Below, piece by piece: positions 49,293 through 58,347 of a DNA stretch of 64,000 bases. The first letter of the stretch is position 1, and each line of letters starts with the position of its first letter. A program made the position numbers and the translations under genes. Source of the stretch: a virus; the IMG/VR virus record IMGVR_UViG_3300020160_001428, positions 1-64,000 of that record; one strand, given 5' to 3'. The notes under the pieces were generated by a model, which was not told the DNA's origin, ran no database searches, and was given only the letters and a program-made list of their open reading frames with translations.

Positions 49293-49939
49293 TTTTTAAT
49301 ATCCTGTTGTATACTAGTAACTCCGTGTCCTTTATGCGTATGAAAAATATACACATTAGGCACTGTATCTACAGCATTGTTATATGCTGTTAAAATCTTT
49401 GTCCTATCATGTCCATCTACTTCTTGCACAAACCAGCTGTATTCTTTAAAGAACTGAATAGTAGGTTTAATTTTTAAAACGTCACTGACGTTTCCCGTAA
49501 CTTGTGCATTGTTATAATCAATAGTTAAGAATATATTCTTAATATTATGATGCCCGATAAACTGGATAGCTTCTAAGGTATTACCCATTTGTAGTGCGGC
49601 GTCGCTAATGTTGACCCACACACGCTTATCTGTAGTCATAGCAATACCAATGGCAACACCGAGTGCATTGCCCATTGTTTCTTCACCATAGTCTACAAAT
49701 ACAATTTCATCGTGTTTGACTCCTACACTTAGGTCTTCGATCTTATCTAAGAAGCCTAATTTCTGCCATACTAGATAGTATAACTGTGCTCCAAATGGTT
49801 TGCCTATTACAATATGATCTTTGTAAGGTACAACAATCTGTTCTGTGAACAATACATCAACATAGTCAAGCATACTCATAGCACTGGCGATATGACTTAG
49901 GCCATTTTGATAAGAATATTCAAGTAGCTGACGTTTCAT
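49223..49939 (-). CDS. Transketolase N-terminal (TPP-binding) subunit, 238 aa
   Basis: VFVDYGEETMGNALGVAIGI, then NISDAALQMGNTLEAIQFIG and LTIDYNNAQVTG match the TPP-binding part of small transketolases; the usual G-D-G reads S-D-A here, which may weaken Mg binding. C-terminal HTHKGHGVTSI is typical. Overlaps the halogenase gene by 70 bp. Confidence 0.83.
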   Translation of the reverse strand: MKRQLLEYSYQNGLSHIASAMSMLDYVDVLFTEQIVVPYKDHIVIGKPFGAQLYYLVWQKLGFLDKIEDLSVGVKHDEIVFVDYGEETMGNALGVAIGIAMTTDKRVWVNISDAALQMGNTLEAIQFIGHHNIKNIFLTIDYNNAQVTGNVSDVLKIKPTIQFFKEYSWFVQEVDGHDRTKILTAYNNAVDTVPNVYIFHTHKGHGVTSIQQDIKKWHYKKIETLTELQSLVQELQDT

Positions 49940-50514
49940 TTTGGAATTAACTTTCCCATAGTTAACTTGTCTAGCGGATATTCTAATATTCCAGATTTAA
50001 AATTTAGAATTGCATCTATAGTTTTGGCTACAAAGACATCAACATCTAAATATAGATCTTCAAAAGGTATGTCTGTATAGTCCTTACGTAATATCCTAGG
50101 CTGTAGTCTATCTGATTTCATTGCCGTAACGTCTGCTAGTCTTGTACTGTATATTGTGCCAATTCGCAATATTAAATAGTCGTCGCAATTATATTTGATA
50201 TAGTTTTCTAAATAGAATTTACCAAGATTGTAACTAGTACTGCCAGAGTGATCTAATATTAGATCGTCAACGCCAGTTGTACTAGCAAATACAATTGGCA
50301 TATCTAATCTATCAACTAATTTAATTGTTTCTCTAACATACTGATGCATGACATGTGCGTCATGCTGTGACAAATGGCTGTGTGTAAATGTAGGACTGCC
50401 AAGGTGCAGATACATGTCAATATTCTGTGTACCGTCTACCCATTCTATTTCAGTTCGTTCTCTTAATTTGCTAGCTAGGAATCCGCCCCAGCCTGATAAT
50501 CCAACTTTTTTCAT
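49936..50514 (-). CDS. Short SDR-like (Rossmann) protein, 192 aa
   Basis: LSGWGGFLASKLRERTE is a G-x-G-G-F-L cofactor loop; VFASTTGVDDLI and SYNLGKFYLENYIKYNCDDY hold the S and Y-x-x-x-K. Short, missing C-terminal third. Third SDR of the island, probably a reductase or epimerase for a sugar. Confidence 0.75.
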   Translation of the reverse strand: MKKVGLSGWGGFLASKLRERTEIEWVDGTQNIDMYLHLGSPTFTHSHLSQHDAHVMHQYVRETIKLVDRLDMPIVFASTTGVDDLILDHSGSTSYNLGKFYLENYIKYNCDDYLILRIGTIYSTRLADVTAMKSDRLQPRILRKDYTDIPFEDLYLDVDVFVAKTIDAILNFKSGILEYPLDKLTMGKLIPK

Positions 50515-51596
50515 ATTGATACTGTTCCTGGTTTTCTAGATAGGTAAAAGTCTCCGCCGCAGTAATCCCACCGGCAGACAGTTCCTGTTTTAAATAATAT
50601 AGATAATTTAGTTATTGCTAACTTGTCTGTTACTAGATTAGTATATGGCACTTCGGGCGCACTATCGCGAATGAAGTTTGTCATATGTATTCCGCAATGG
50701 AACACATTGCCGTCACCGTTGATAGTTATAGACTCTTGTCCTGCCGCACACTTCCAGCCACGTGCATCTATGCCCAATTTAAATAGATCATTTGTGGTGT
50801 ATATTACATCGTCGATTTCGTATCGTTGTTCTGTTTTGTTGTGTTGCTTATAAAATGCCATATGCTTTTCTGCAACATCTTCTGGATATACATAATGACA
50901 GAAGCCATAGATCATTTCGCAGTTTTGTATTTTTTCATATTCTAAATAGGAAACAACTTTGGCATAAAACTCTTCAGGAATAACTTCTACAGTCTTTCCC
51001 TGATACCATCGATCGCCGCGTTCAACGTTCTCCATCATAATATCCATGTTGTGGATAGGAATGCCTAGCTCTTTAAGCACTTCCCAGTTATGGTCGAAGT
51101 CTTTAAGTTTATTCATCCGCTTGAGTTCTAAGTAGTGGAAACTAGCATTAAATTGATCACAGTACGGAAGCATAGCACGTAGCTTATCTTCTTTAATAGT
51201 AAGATTAGTCTGCATCTCGTTGTATGCATTAATACCAGTCTCGGCACCCTTTTGATGTATATACTTTAGAATGTCTAAGCAACGAGGATGTCTAGTAGGT
51301 TCTCCTCCGTGATAGTAAAACAACACGGATTTAAATCCTTGTTTTTGAAAAAACTCAAACAATTTATCAACTGTTATAATAATATCTTCGTATGTGTAAT
51401 GTTTTCCGCTATGCCAGTGACAGTAATTACATTTTAGATCACATGCTTCTGTAATACGGAATGTGACCATATAGTCGTAGTCTATACCACCTTGCTCGAG
51501 GTTGCTGAGCATGTTATAGGACCGCAGTGGTTTAATTTGCCCAACTTGCATGTCTTCTTTATGTCTAACTACTTTGAGTTTTTTCCAATCTGCCAT
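50511..51596 (-). CDS. Radical SAM/SPASM protein, 361 aa
   Basis: ITEACDLKCNYCHWHSG is the 4Fe-4S C-x3-C-x2-C; FYYHGGEPTRHPRC carries the G-G-E-P. C-terminal CAAGQESITINGDGNVFHCG and CRWDYCGGDF bind further clusters (SPASM-like). Related enzymes modify peptides, tRNA or sugars. Preceded by a good sigma70 promoter and AAGGA. Confidence 0.88.
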   Translation of the reverse strand: MADWKKLKVVRHKEDMQVGQIKPLRSYNMLSNLEQGGIDYDYMVTFRITEACDLKCNYCHWHSGKHYTYEDIIITVDKLFEFFQKQGFKSVLFYYHGGEPTRHPRCLDILKYIHQKGAETGINAYNEMQTNLTIKEDKLRAMLPYCDQFNASFHYLELKRMNKLKDFDHNWEVLKELGIPIHNMDIMMENVERGDRWYQGKTVEVIPEEFYAKVVSYLEYEKIQNCEMIYGFCHYVYPEDVAEKHMAFYKQHNKTEQRYEIDDVIYTTNDLFKLGIDARGWKCAAGQESITINGDGNVFHCGIHMTNFIRDSAPEVPYTNLVTDKLAITKLSILFKTGTVCRWDYCGGDFYLSRKPGTVSI

Positions 51597-51614
51597 TTAT
51601 ATTATCCTTGTGCT

Positions 51615-51643
51615 ATTGTAAACTATTTGCAGTTAATTGTCAA
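51615..51643 (-). promoter_or_regulatory. Sigma70 promoter before the radical SAM gene
   Basis: TTGACA (51638-51643), 17-bp spacer, TACAAT (51615-51620), 19 nt before the ATG. It separates the 50.5 kb unit from 51.6-63 kb. Confidence 0.7.
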
Positions 51644-52475
51644 CCTGATTGTAAAAAAACAGGAACTGAGGTATAAAGCAAACAGCATTGCCCAATTTGA
51701 CTTCTACTACCTCCCCTTTAAATTTTCCAGTTGGATCACTTTTAGGAATAAAGTTAAATTTTGAATTCGTGTTCTTTAAAGCAGGAAGTGTTGTTGTTTT
51801 ATATTTGGATTGTAAATGTAACAGTTCTATTCGTGTCATATGTTCTAATTTAGATTTTGAATCAGTGTCAATACTATCAAACTCTACGTTTTCGACCACT
51901 TGATATAGATCATCAACTTTGTTTAAAAATATTCCACTGCTAACTAATTCGTCAAATAGTTCTCGAGCTTCACTAACAGTAATAAACTCGTAGTCATTGT
52001 TGTAGACAAAACTTTTAAAATAATCTAAGAGATCGTTAGAGGAATCAAAATGCTTGCGGGCAATTGCTTCTAAGTTATCAAATCTGTTTTGAAATTGCGT
52101 GTCTTTCCAGTCTTTCCATATAAAATCTAAGAAGTAATCTCGATTGCATGTCACACTGTCTGCCCACCATAGTCTATGAAATATAGTTCTTGCAAAACAA
52201 TTGGCTTGGAACACAAATTCATTTAATTCCAAGTAAGCGCATTTATCTTTATACATGAGAGTTTCACAGATTATATCAAAGAATGGAACGTTATGTTCAG
52301 TTAGATGATAGGTATTAATTTCATTGTGAGCGCATCTGGGTTTTATTTGATGTGTTGGATATCTACTGTTGAGATCAACTGCTCTTGCTGTTTTTATACC
52401 TTGTATAAAATTGACAATACTATTAAACTCAGAGCTTTCTAAGTATTCAGTAGTGTTTACGTTGTAAGGAGTCAT
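51633..52475 (-). CDS. Hypothetical protein, 280 aa
   Basis: Not recognised. Helical, with HQIKPRCAHNEINTYHLTEH, CAYLELNEFVFQANCFARTI and FIWKDWKDTQFQNRFDNLEA. No signal. It sits between radical SAM genes with a 4-bp overlap to the next gene, so may be a substrate-handling partner. Confidence 0.65.
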   Translation of the reverse strand: MTPYNVNTTEYLESSEFNSIVNFIQGIKTARAVDLNSRYPTHQIKPRCAHNEINTYHLTEHNVPFFDIICETLMYKDKCAYLELNEFVFQANCFARTIFHRLWWADSVTCNRDYFLDFIWKDWKDTQFQNRFDNLEAIARKHFDSSNDLLDYFKSFVYNNDYEFITVSEARELFDELVSSGIFLNKVDDLYQVVENVEFDSIDTDSKSKLEHMTRIELLHLQSKYKTTTLPALKNTNSKFNFIPKSDPTGKFKGEVVEVKLGNAVCFIPQFLFFYNQVDN

Positions 52476-53272
52476 TCTTTGCTCCTTAAGAAAAATCTCA
52501 TTAACTCTCCATAAAACTCGTCATCTGTCATTTCTCTTCCGGTTATTTTAAAACTTTTTACTCCCATTGCAATTAGTCGTTGCATGGCATCGGGTTTAAT
52601 ATCCATACAATCATACTTGCTGTCTCTACTAGGATCAAACTTTGGTAGCCAACATTCTTCTACTTCTGCGCTGTATGGTCTGCCTGCGGTGTTTTCATCA
52701 GCAATGGCTTTAAAGTGTTGATCCCAATATTTGCAACCCCATATACAAGTGTCGTTCAACATGACTTCCCACTTGGAGCAGTCAAGCTCAGTTGCTCTAG
52801 GATCAAATATGTGTTCAAATCTTGGCACTATCCAATCGTATTTGCTTTCAAGGTCTTTGTACCATGCAATATCAGAATCCTGTAATGGTATATTAAGTAG
52901 GCCCATTCCTGTTATGCTATAGATTAGATCGTATTTGGGAAAGTGTGTTCTCACATACTGACGTAGATCATCATTGACTATGATTAAAGAGTTACCTTCT
53001 CTGTGAAATTTTTCTAGTAGATGGTTTCCTGTCTCGTCATCTAAATTGATCTTGTGATTGCTCATGGTAAGAGCGATGCTTACATTTTTATTATAATAAT
53101 AATTAATTAAAGCATCGTTATAGAACACGTCTCGATTTATTCGACCACCGTTCCATCGACACTTATTGATGCCATCATAGACTACTAGATTGTCTAGACT
53201 CGTGGCCTTATTTCCTAAAAATTTAATTAAAGGAATGGACTTACTAAATGCTCCTGCTATTAAATATCTCAT
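52472..53272 (-). CDS. Hypothetical protein resembling U32-like TIM-barrel partners, 266 aa
   Basis: Pattern IALTMSNHKINLDDETGNHL, LIIVNDDLRQYVRTHFPKYD and LIYSITGMGL, with a C-terminal CIWGCKYWDQHF and KSFKITGRE. This follows the architecture of U32 peptidase-like proteins that sit beside radical SAM enzymes in glycan loci, including W-N-G-G-R-I-N. The match is by eye. Confidence 0.6.
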   Translation of the reverse strand: MRYLIAGAFSKSIPLIKFLGNKATSLDNLVVYDGINKCRWNGGRINRDVFYNDALINYYYNKNVSIALTMSNHKINLDDETGNHLLEKFHREGNSLIIVNDDLRQYVRTHFPKYDLIYSITGMGLLNIPLQDSDIAWYKDLESKYDWIVPRFEHIFDPRATELDCSKWEVMLNDTCIWGCKYWDQHFKAIADENTAGRPYSAEVEECWLPKFDPSRDSKYDCMDIKPDAMQRLIAMGVKSFKITGREMTDDEFYGELMRFFLRSKE

Positions 53273-53279
53273 TTGTTTC

Positions 53280-54029
53280 TCACATTAAGAAGCATTTATT
53301 TTTTGGACAAATGCCGTCTGTTTTTATTCTATAACAACAATTATACATTTCCAATTGCGGACTGTATAAAAAGTACTTGTCTTTGTATAAACAAGGTTTT
53401 CCCTTTGGGCTAAATGTCACACTGGCCCAAACTTCAGATCTAGGTTTACCCAACCGAGTTACTTCTTCAAATTTTATAATCTTACTATAGGCCGGGTCAT
53501 TTTTTAATTTAAGATATTCTTGCAATGCAATATTGCTTCGACCATCACCAAAATCTGTAATAGGCGTTAGATACACGTTGCCGGTTTTGGTATGTTCTTT
53601 TACCTTAAGATAATACCATATTGCTTCTTTGCCGCTAAACATTACATCGATTACCCTACAGGTAATATTTTCTTTAAGGATGTCTTCTATATCTTCATGG
53701 CTAACTTCAGTTGGATGTATGCTAGCCTGCAGGGTATAAGGCTCGCTAATGGTTTTCATTACTTCAATGCTGTGTTTGCTAAGATTAGTCTGAATGACAA
53801 ATGGTATTTGAAATTCATTAAAGCACTTAATAATATATCCAATTTCAGGATGCACAAATGGTTCGCCACCAAAGACAAATACCTCAACGCCCGGATACGT
53901 ATCTCCTAGCATCTTGACAAATGTTCTTAGTGTGTTGTGATCTGTAACATGATGTATACTTTTGTCCAAGTTGGAACAATAGTAACAGTTGTAGTTACAT
54001 TTCATAGTGACTTCCCATTCAACTTGCAT
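53280..54029 (-). CDS. Radical SAM protein, 249 aa
   Basis: MKCNYNCYYCSNLDKS is the cluster motif and VEVFVFGGEPFVHPE the SAM-binding G-G-E-P. C-terminal CLYKDKYFLYSPQLEMYNCC and CPKNKCFL have four or more further Cys. Short and compact, like a peptide-modifying enzyme. Overlaps the next one by 11 bp. Confidence 0.85.
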   Translation of the reverse strand: MQVEWEVTMKCNYNCYYCSNLDKSIHHVTDHNTLRTFVKMLGDTYPGVEVFVFGGEPFVHPEIGYIIKCFNEFQIPFVIQTNLSKHSIEVMKTISEPYTLQASIHPTEVSHEDIEDILKENITCRVIDVMFSGKEAIWYYLKVKEHTKTGNVYLTPITDFGDGRSNIALQEYLKLKNDPAYSKIIKFEEVTRLGKPRSEVWASVTFSPKGKPCLYKDKYFLYSPQLEMYNCCYRIKTDGICPKNKCFLM

Positions 54030-54927
54030 TCTTTACCTTAAGTTGTTTTAGTAGCCCGTCACAGTTGCAGGCCTTATGCGGACAAATCATGGGAATTGTT
54101 TTAGTGATGTTTTTAAAGAAATCTGGATTACGCAATAGATTTACGTCATCTTCTTTTGCTAGACAAAACTTTACTACATTTCCACGCACATCAATTTCAT
54201 AGTTGTTGTTATAGCAACTCCAACCTTTAAAATTAGTTAGTCCTTGTTGAAAGACTTGATAATCATTAAACCGGTCGTTGTCATAGGCTAGATCTTTTTC
54301 TATTTCATCTTCAAAGAACTTAAAGTATTCCCAAAATTCTTTGCGATAGTTAAACAATTTCTGTATAGTATTTCCGTAGATAAAATGAGGGTGTATTTTG
54401 AGTCCAGGTATTCCCTTGCAAATTTCATACATTTCTTTTATCTGTGGCCACAGTCGTTTATCGTGGTGTAGCATAATATTAACTTTACACTTGTACCCAC
54501 GTTCAACCATGTGTTTCATGTTGTTGACAAATCTAACAGGGTCAGTGCAATCAGCAGGATGATAGCTGAATAAAAATGCTAACCTATCATAGTGTGGATG
54601 AGTTGTTAAATCCTTTTCAGCATTAGTTACTACGTAGACAAATTGAAACTTTTCTAATGCAGAAATCTTATCTAGTATATAATAGTAGTGTGGTCCGATA
54701 GTGGGTTCTCCACCTAGTAGGCCCAAGTTGAAAGGCAGGCTACTTCTATCCAGTGCTTCAATAACGCCGTCGATAGTCTGCTTGCTAGATATTTTACCCC
54801 ACTCTTTTCCATACTCGTTTCGAGCATAGCAGTAGGAACAATGCAGTTGGCAAATGGTCAAACTATCCCAATGTACATTAATGTGATCAGGATCTTGTTG
54901 TATATGATGTTGTTTTACGTAGTCCAT
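54019..54927 (-). CDS. Radical SAM/SPASM-like protein, 302 aa
   Basis: LTICQLHCSYCYARNEYG cluster, LGLLGGEPTIGPHYYYIL SAM motif. C-terminal CYNNNYEIDVRGNVVKFC and CPHKACNCDG give extra Fe-S ligands. Overlaps the following radical SAM gene by 13 bp. Confidence 0.86.
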   Translation of the reverse strand: MDYVKQHHIQQDPDHINVHWDSLTICQLHCSYCYARNEYGKEWGKISSKQTIDGVIEALDRSSLPFNLGLLGGEPTIGPHYYYILDKISALEKFQFVYVVTNAEKDLTTHPHYDRLAFLFSYHPADCTDPVRFVNNMKHMVERGYKCKVNIMLHHDKRLWPQIKEMYEICKGIPGLKIHPHFIYGNTIQKLFNYRKEFWEYFKFFEDEIEKDLAYDNDRFNDYQVFQQGLTNFKGWSCYNNNYEIDVRGNVVKFCLAKEDDVNLLRNPDFFKNITKTIPMICPHKACNCDGLLKQLKVKNAS

Positions 54928-55856
54928 GATCTCTCTTTATAGTAGTTGGTCATTCTTCTCGATGGGCAGATGTCATTTGGACACGTTTCTTTTTTAACAA
55001 TATCTCCGCCTAGATATAAAGGTAACTTCTTTCCAGTACAGGTAATATCAATAGTGCCATCTATCCTAACCGTTAAACTTGCAGGAGTACAGGTATAACC
55101 TTTAAACTTATTTAGGCCTTGATATTCTATCTCGTAATCTTTTAATATTCTTTGACTGCCGTCATCAAAGGTACAGTCAACTTCTTCAAAGTAGGTCCAC
55201 CCTCCCATTGCACCGTCTGTGTTTTCAGCTTCTTCCAAGTATGTATGAAATGTGTTAAAAAATTCATCTGTATAGTTTGGGGTAAAGTCTTGTGTTGGTG
55301 CTAGTATGCAAGGCTTAAATTCAATATTGTTAGTCTTTAAGAAATTAAGAAACTCTAAGGTAGTTGTCCATAATGCAGTATCGTCACTCATACTGACATG
55401 TACTGAGAATCGTATATCGGGCAATTTGTTTATTTCTAAACATTTATTAAAAAACTTAGGGTGTGCATACTGTGGATGATAGGAAGCAAATACAACCAAT
55501 TTTCCTGCGCCTATATTACTGAGGGTATCATAAAACTCGACAGGTTTAACCAAATTAGTAAAAAATGATATGTCCTGACATTGCTCCATATCAGCTAATC
55601 CTTGAACAACTTCTTGCACATAAGGATATAACGTAGGTTCACCTCCGGTAATGCAGATATTAAATGGCATCTTAATGTTATTCAGTCGGGCTAATGTTAT
55701 TTGGTGATTAGCAGTATGATCGGGTTTTGAAAAGTCGTTAGACAATGATCTCAGAACTGGACAGTACGAGCATTTAAAATTGCACCAGTTAGTTAATGGC
55801 CAGTCAATAAAGAGGCGTTCTACTGGTCTTCCACAACTAAGAATTGGGTTTATCAA
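54915..55856 (-). CDS. Radical SAM/SPASM-like protein, 313 aa
   Basis: LTNWCNFKCSYCPVLRSL cluster, ICITGGEPTLYPYVQE SAM motif. C-terminal CTPASLTVRIDGTIDITCTG and CPNDICPSR. Third in a row; overlaps the GT2 gene by 20 bp. Confidence 0.86.
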   Translation of the reverse strand: MINPILSCGRPVERLFIDWPLTNWCNFKCSYCPVLRSLSNDFSKPDHTANHQITLARLNNIKMPFNICITGGEPTLYPYVQEVVQGLADMEQCQDISFFTNLVKPVEFYDTLSNIGAGKLVVFASYHPQYAHPKFFNKCLEINKLPDIRFSVHVSMSDDTALWTTTLEFLNFLKTNNIEFKPCILAPTQDFTPNYTDEFFNTFHTYLEEAENTDGAMGGWTYFEEVDCTFDDGSQRILKDYEIEYQGLNKFKGYTCTPASLTVRIDGTIDITCTGKKLPLYLGGDIVKKETCPNDICPSRRMTNYYKERSWTT

Positions 55857-56505
55857 CGGCGTTTCCTTCTAAACAATGATATGTTGTATTTACTAGGGAA
55901 TTAGCCTGTGAAAAAGAAATGTTGTCTCCACCATCTATTGTCTGATAATAGAATACCTTGTTTAGGGTTTTGATCGACTTGGCTTGAAGTGCGGCATGGA
56001 CTGTTAGTTTGATATCGTTGTGTATGTTACTGTCCATGGGAAACTCAAAATCAATTATACAATCACGTTTATATATGTGCTGTGATAGTTGCAGATGCTC
56101 GGTGTTTAATCTATCTAAAAACTCGTCCGATGTTAACTGACTATTTTTGTACAATGTCATAAAAGTTAACATATTTGATGTTTCATATGTAGGGCAATAA
56201 TTCCCTACTATTAAGTCAGCGTCTAATCTAATAGTTAGAAAGTCTTTATGCAGATAGTCATCATCTTCCAAATAATAAACATATTCGCCCTGAGCAATTT
56301 CTAATAAAAATTTATACTTTTCACATAGACTACCTGATGCATAGTAGAAGTATTTTACCTGCGGATGTTTAATTTCTTCAATATCGCAACTATCATTATT
56401 AACTAATACTTCAACTCCGGGAGTAATCTGTGCAAGAACACTTTCTAAACAACGAGTAAACAGCTTAGGTCGATTATGAGTAAGGATTAAAATACTTAAA
56501 TGCAC
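55837..56505 (-). CDS. Glycosyltransferase family 2-like, 222 aa
   Basis: LSILILTHNRPKLFTRCLES, then VLVNNDSCDIEEIKHP, then YVYYLEDDDYLHKDFL with the D-x-D metal motif. GT-A fold. It transfers a sugar to an unknown acceptor. It is sandwiched between radical SAM genes, suggesting their product is a glycan or glycopeptide. Confidence 0.85.
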   Translation of the reverse strand: MHLSILILTHNRPKLFTRCLESVLAQITPGVEVLVNNDSCDIEEIKHPQVKYFYYASGSLCEKYKFLLEIAQGEYVYYLEDDDYLHKDFLTIRLDADLIVGNYCPTYETSNMLTFMTLYKNSQLTSDEFLDRLNTEHLQLSQHIYKRDCIIDFEFPMDSNIHNDIKLTVHAALQAKSIKTLNKVFYYQTIDGGDNISFSQANSLVNTTYHCLEGNAVDKPNS

Positions 56506-57485
56506 TTTATCTTATCTCCATTAACGGGTCTGGGTTCGACGTGGCCTTTTAATTCGTTTTCAATTCCGTCGCAGACAAAAAAGTATTTGCATCCTGTACA
56601 TTTGACTGTTTTAAAATAACTTTGCAGTCTAATACGCTCTGCTTCTACTAGGCATTGTTCAACTTTTTCTTTTTGACTGTAGAGTTTACTAGTATCTAGA
56701 TTACCACTGTAAACTGCTTTGTTCCAATCTTTTAAATCATAAATGTGTTGATAGTGTCCTTTTACATGATCAACATATCCTTCCATATAACACGGAGGAA
56801 AGTATCGAGCATTTACTTCAATTAGGTTTTGTAATTTATCTATATACCGTTTGACATAGTCGCACACTAGGGCATAATCAATTATGTTACCGTTAGCATT
56901 GTCTTGCCAATAATTCAATGCAATAAAATTTACCTGTGTGGGCTTAAGATCTAGCATTACTTGAGTGTCAATATTATTGTAGTTTAATTCACAAATGGTA
57001 GTGTTTAATCGTACCTCAATGCCCAATTGATGTGCGTTAGCAATTGCTCGTAGTATGTTATCAAATGCACCTTTCTTACCTACAATTGTGTCGTGTACGT
57101 CTGCGGTAGTGGCATGCAGACTAAACAGTATTTCTCTTAGCCCGAGATTGTAAGATCGCTTGGCAAACTCAATGTTACTAAACTTTCCGCCGTGACTTAG
57201 ACAACTGATGCGTTTAAATTTATCCTGACAATACTCAAGTATTTTAAACCAATTAGGTTCTACTGAGCTTTCACCGCCAGACAGGTCAATTTCTTCAATG
57301 CCATATGCTAAAAGATAATCGACTCTATCAGTTATTTGTTTAAGAGTATCGCGTTCAGTAAGATGATTTTTATAATAACAAAAGTCACAAGAATAGTTAC
57401 AAAGTTTACCCGTGTCTAGTTTTGCCCTAGAATTAATAGGACGATCATAATCTATCTCAAGTTGATTAACACTTAATTTGTTCAT
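56496..57485 (-). CDS. Radical SAM/SPASM-like protein, 329 aa
   Basis: TGKLCNYSCDFCYYKNHL cluster, EIDLSGGESSVEPNWFKIL (G-G-E-S SAM motif), C-terminal CLVEAERIRL and VKCTGCKYFFVCDGIEN cluster. Resembles peptide or tRNA-modifying radical SAM proteins. Overlaps its neighbours by 10 and 20 bp. Confidence 0.87.
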   Translation of the reverse strand: MNKLSVNQLEIDYDRPINSRAKLDTGKLCNYSCDFCYYKNHLTERDTLKQITDRVDYLLAYGIEEIDLSGGESSVEPNWFKILEYCQDKFKRISCLSHGGKFSNIEFAKRSYNLGLREILFSLHATTADVHDTIVGKKGAFDNILRAIANAHQLGIEVRLNTTICELNYNNIDTQVMLDLKPTQVNFIALNYWQDNANGNIIDYALVCDYVKRYIDKLQNLIEVNARYFPPCYMEGYVDHVKGHYQHIYDLKDWNKAVYSGNLDTSKLYSQKEKVEQCLVEAERIRLQSYFKTVKCTGCKYFFVCDGIENELKGHVEPRPVNGDKIKCI

Positions 57486-58347
57486 TTAATAACTTTAAAA
57501 ATTCATCGTTAGGTAATAAGGTCGTGCCTATTAGTCCGTCTTTTTTTCTTACCTCAAGAGCACAATCATAATAATCTATATCATATATTACATCTTTGCC
57601 GTAATGCTCACATTCTAATATGAACCGACTGGAGCAATCGAAGTGTCCAGGAGTTCTAGTGTATATGTATGTACTAAATTTGTTCCACATATTATCAATC
57701 GGTACTAGATGCACATTATCTAACGAATACAAGTTAGTATTATTAGTTAGAACAATGTTTTTTTCAAATCCGTGTTTTTTTATTAAAGATTCTAGTTCTA
57801 TTTGAGGAATTTCTCTACAAAGGTCAGTAAGATAAAACATTGCCGCAATCTCTGAAACTTCGAGCAATGGTTTATACTTAGAAAATAGTATTTTCTTTTT
57901 ATAGTTTACTAACATTAAATCAGGTACACAATCTCCGTAGATTTCAAAGTCCTGTAACAAAAATATATTTGATTTTGTTTTAGTATAGTATGAAAAATCA
58001 GACTCAGAACAACGAAATAGAAATATGTTTTCAACAAGTAAATCTGCATTCTTTAATCTAGGACTGCCGTCAACAACTAAAAGATTCTTAGCAATTATAA
58101 CCTTAGGAGCATGATGCTCTATTATATCATCTACAGTTAAATTATCGTATTTTTGGTTAATTGCATTAATAAATTCTTGTTTAGTTGTACCGTCCGATAA
58201 TAATATGCAGGGTTTTAATTTAGTATATTCTTTAACTGCATAATAGTAGTCAATCATTTCAAACATGTGGCCACACACTCCAAATTTAAATTCAAATGAA
58301 GTTGTTAGTACGAGATCATAGGATTTTAAATTTACAATGTTGGACAT
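57466..58347 (-). CDS. Hypothetical protein, 293 aa (glycosyltransferase-like?)
   Basis: Begins MSNIVNLKSYDLVLTTSFEF, then LKPCILLSDGTTKQEFINAI. Alternating strands and helices with IFLLQDFEIYGDCVPDLMLV and VLTNNTNLYSLDNVHLVPID resemble a GT-B-like transferase, but no signature residues are clear. Common in cyanophage-type genomes as unannotated neighbours of glycan genes. Confidence 0.6.
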   Translation of the reverse strand: MSNIVNLKSYDLVLTTSFEFKFGVCGHMFEMIDYYYAVKEYTKLKPCILLSDGTTKQEFINAINQKYDNLTVDDIIEHHAPKVIIAKNLLVVDGSPRLKNADLLVENIFLFRCSESDFSYYTKTKSNIFLLQDFEIYGDCVPDLMLVNYKKKILFSKYKPLLEVSEIAAMFYLTDLCREIPQIELESLIKKHGFEKNIVLTNNTNLYSLDNVHLVPIDNMWNKFSTYIYTRTPGHFDCSSRFILECEHYGKDVIYDIDYYDCALEVRKKDGLIGTTLLPNDEFLKLLNEQIKC

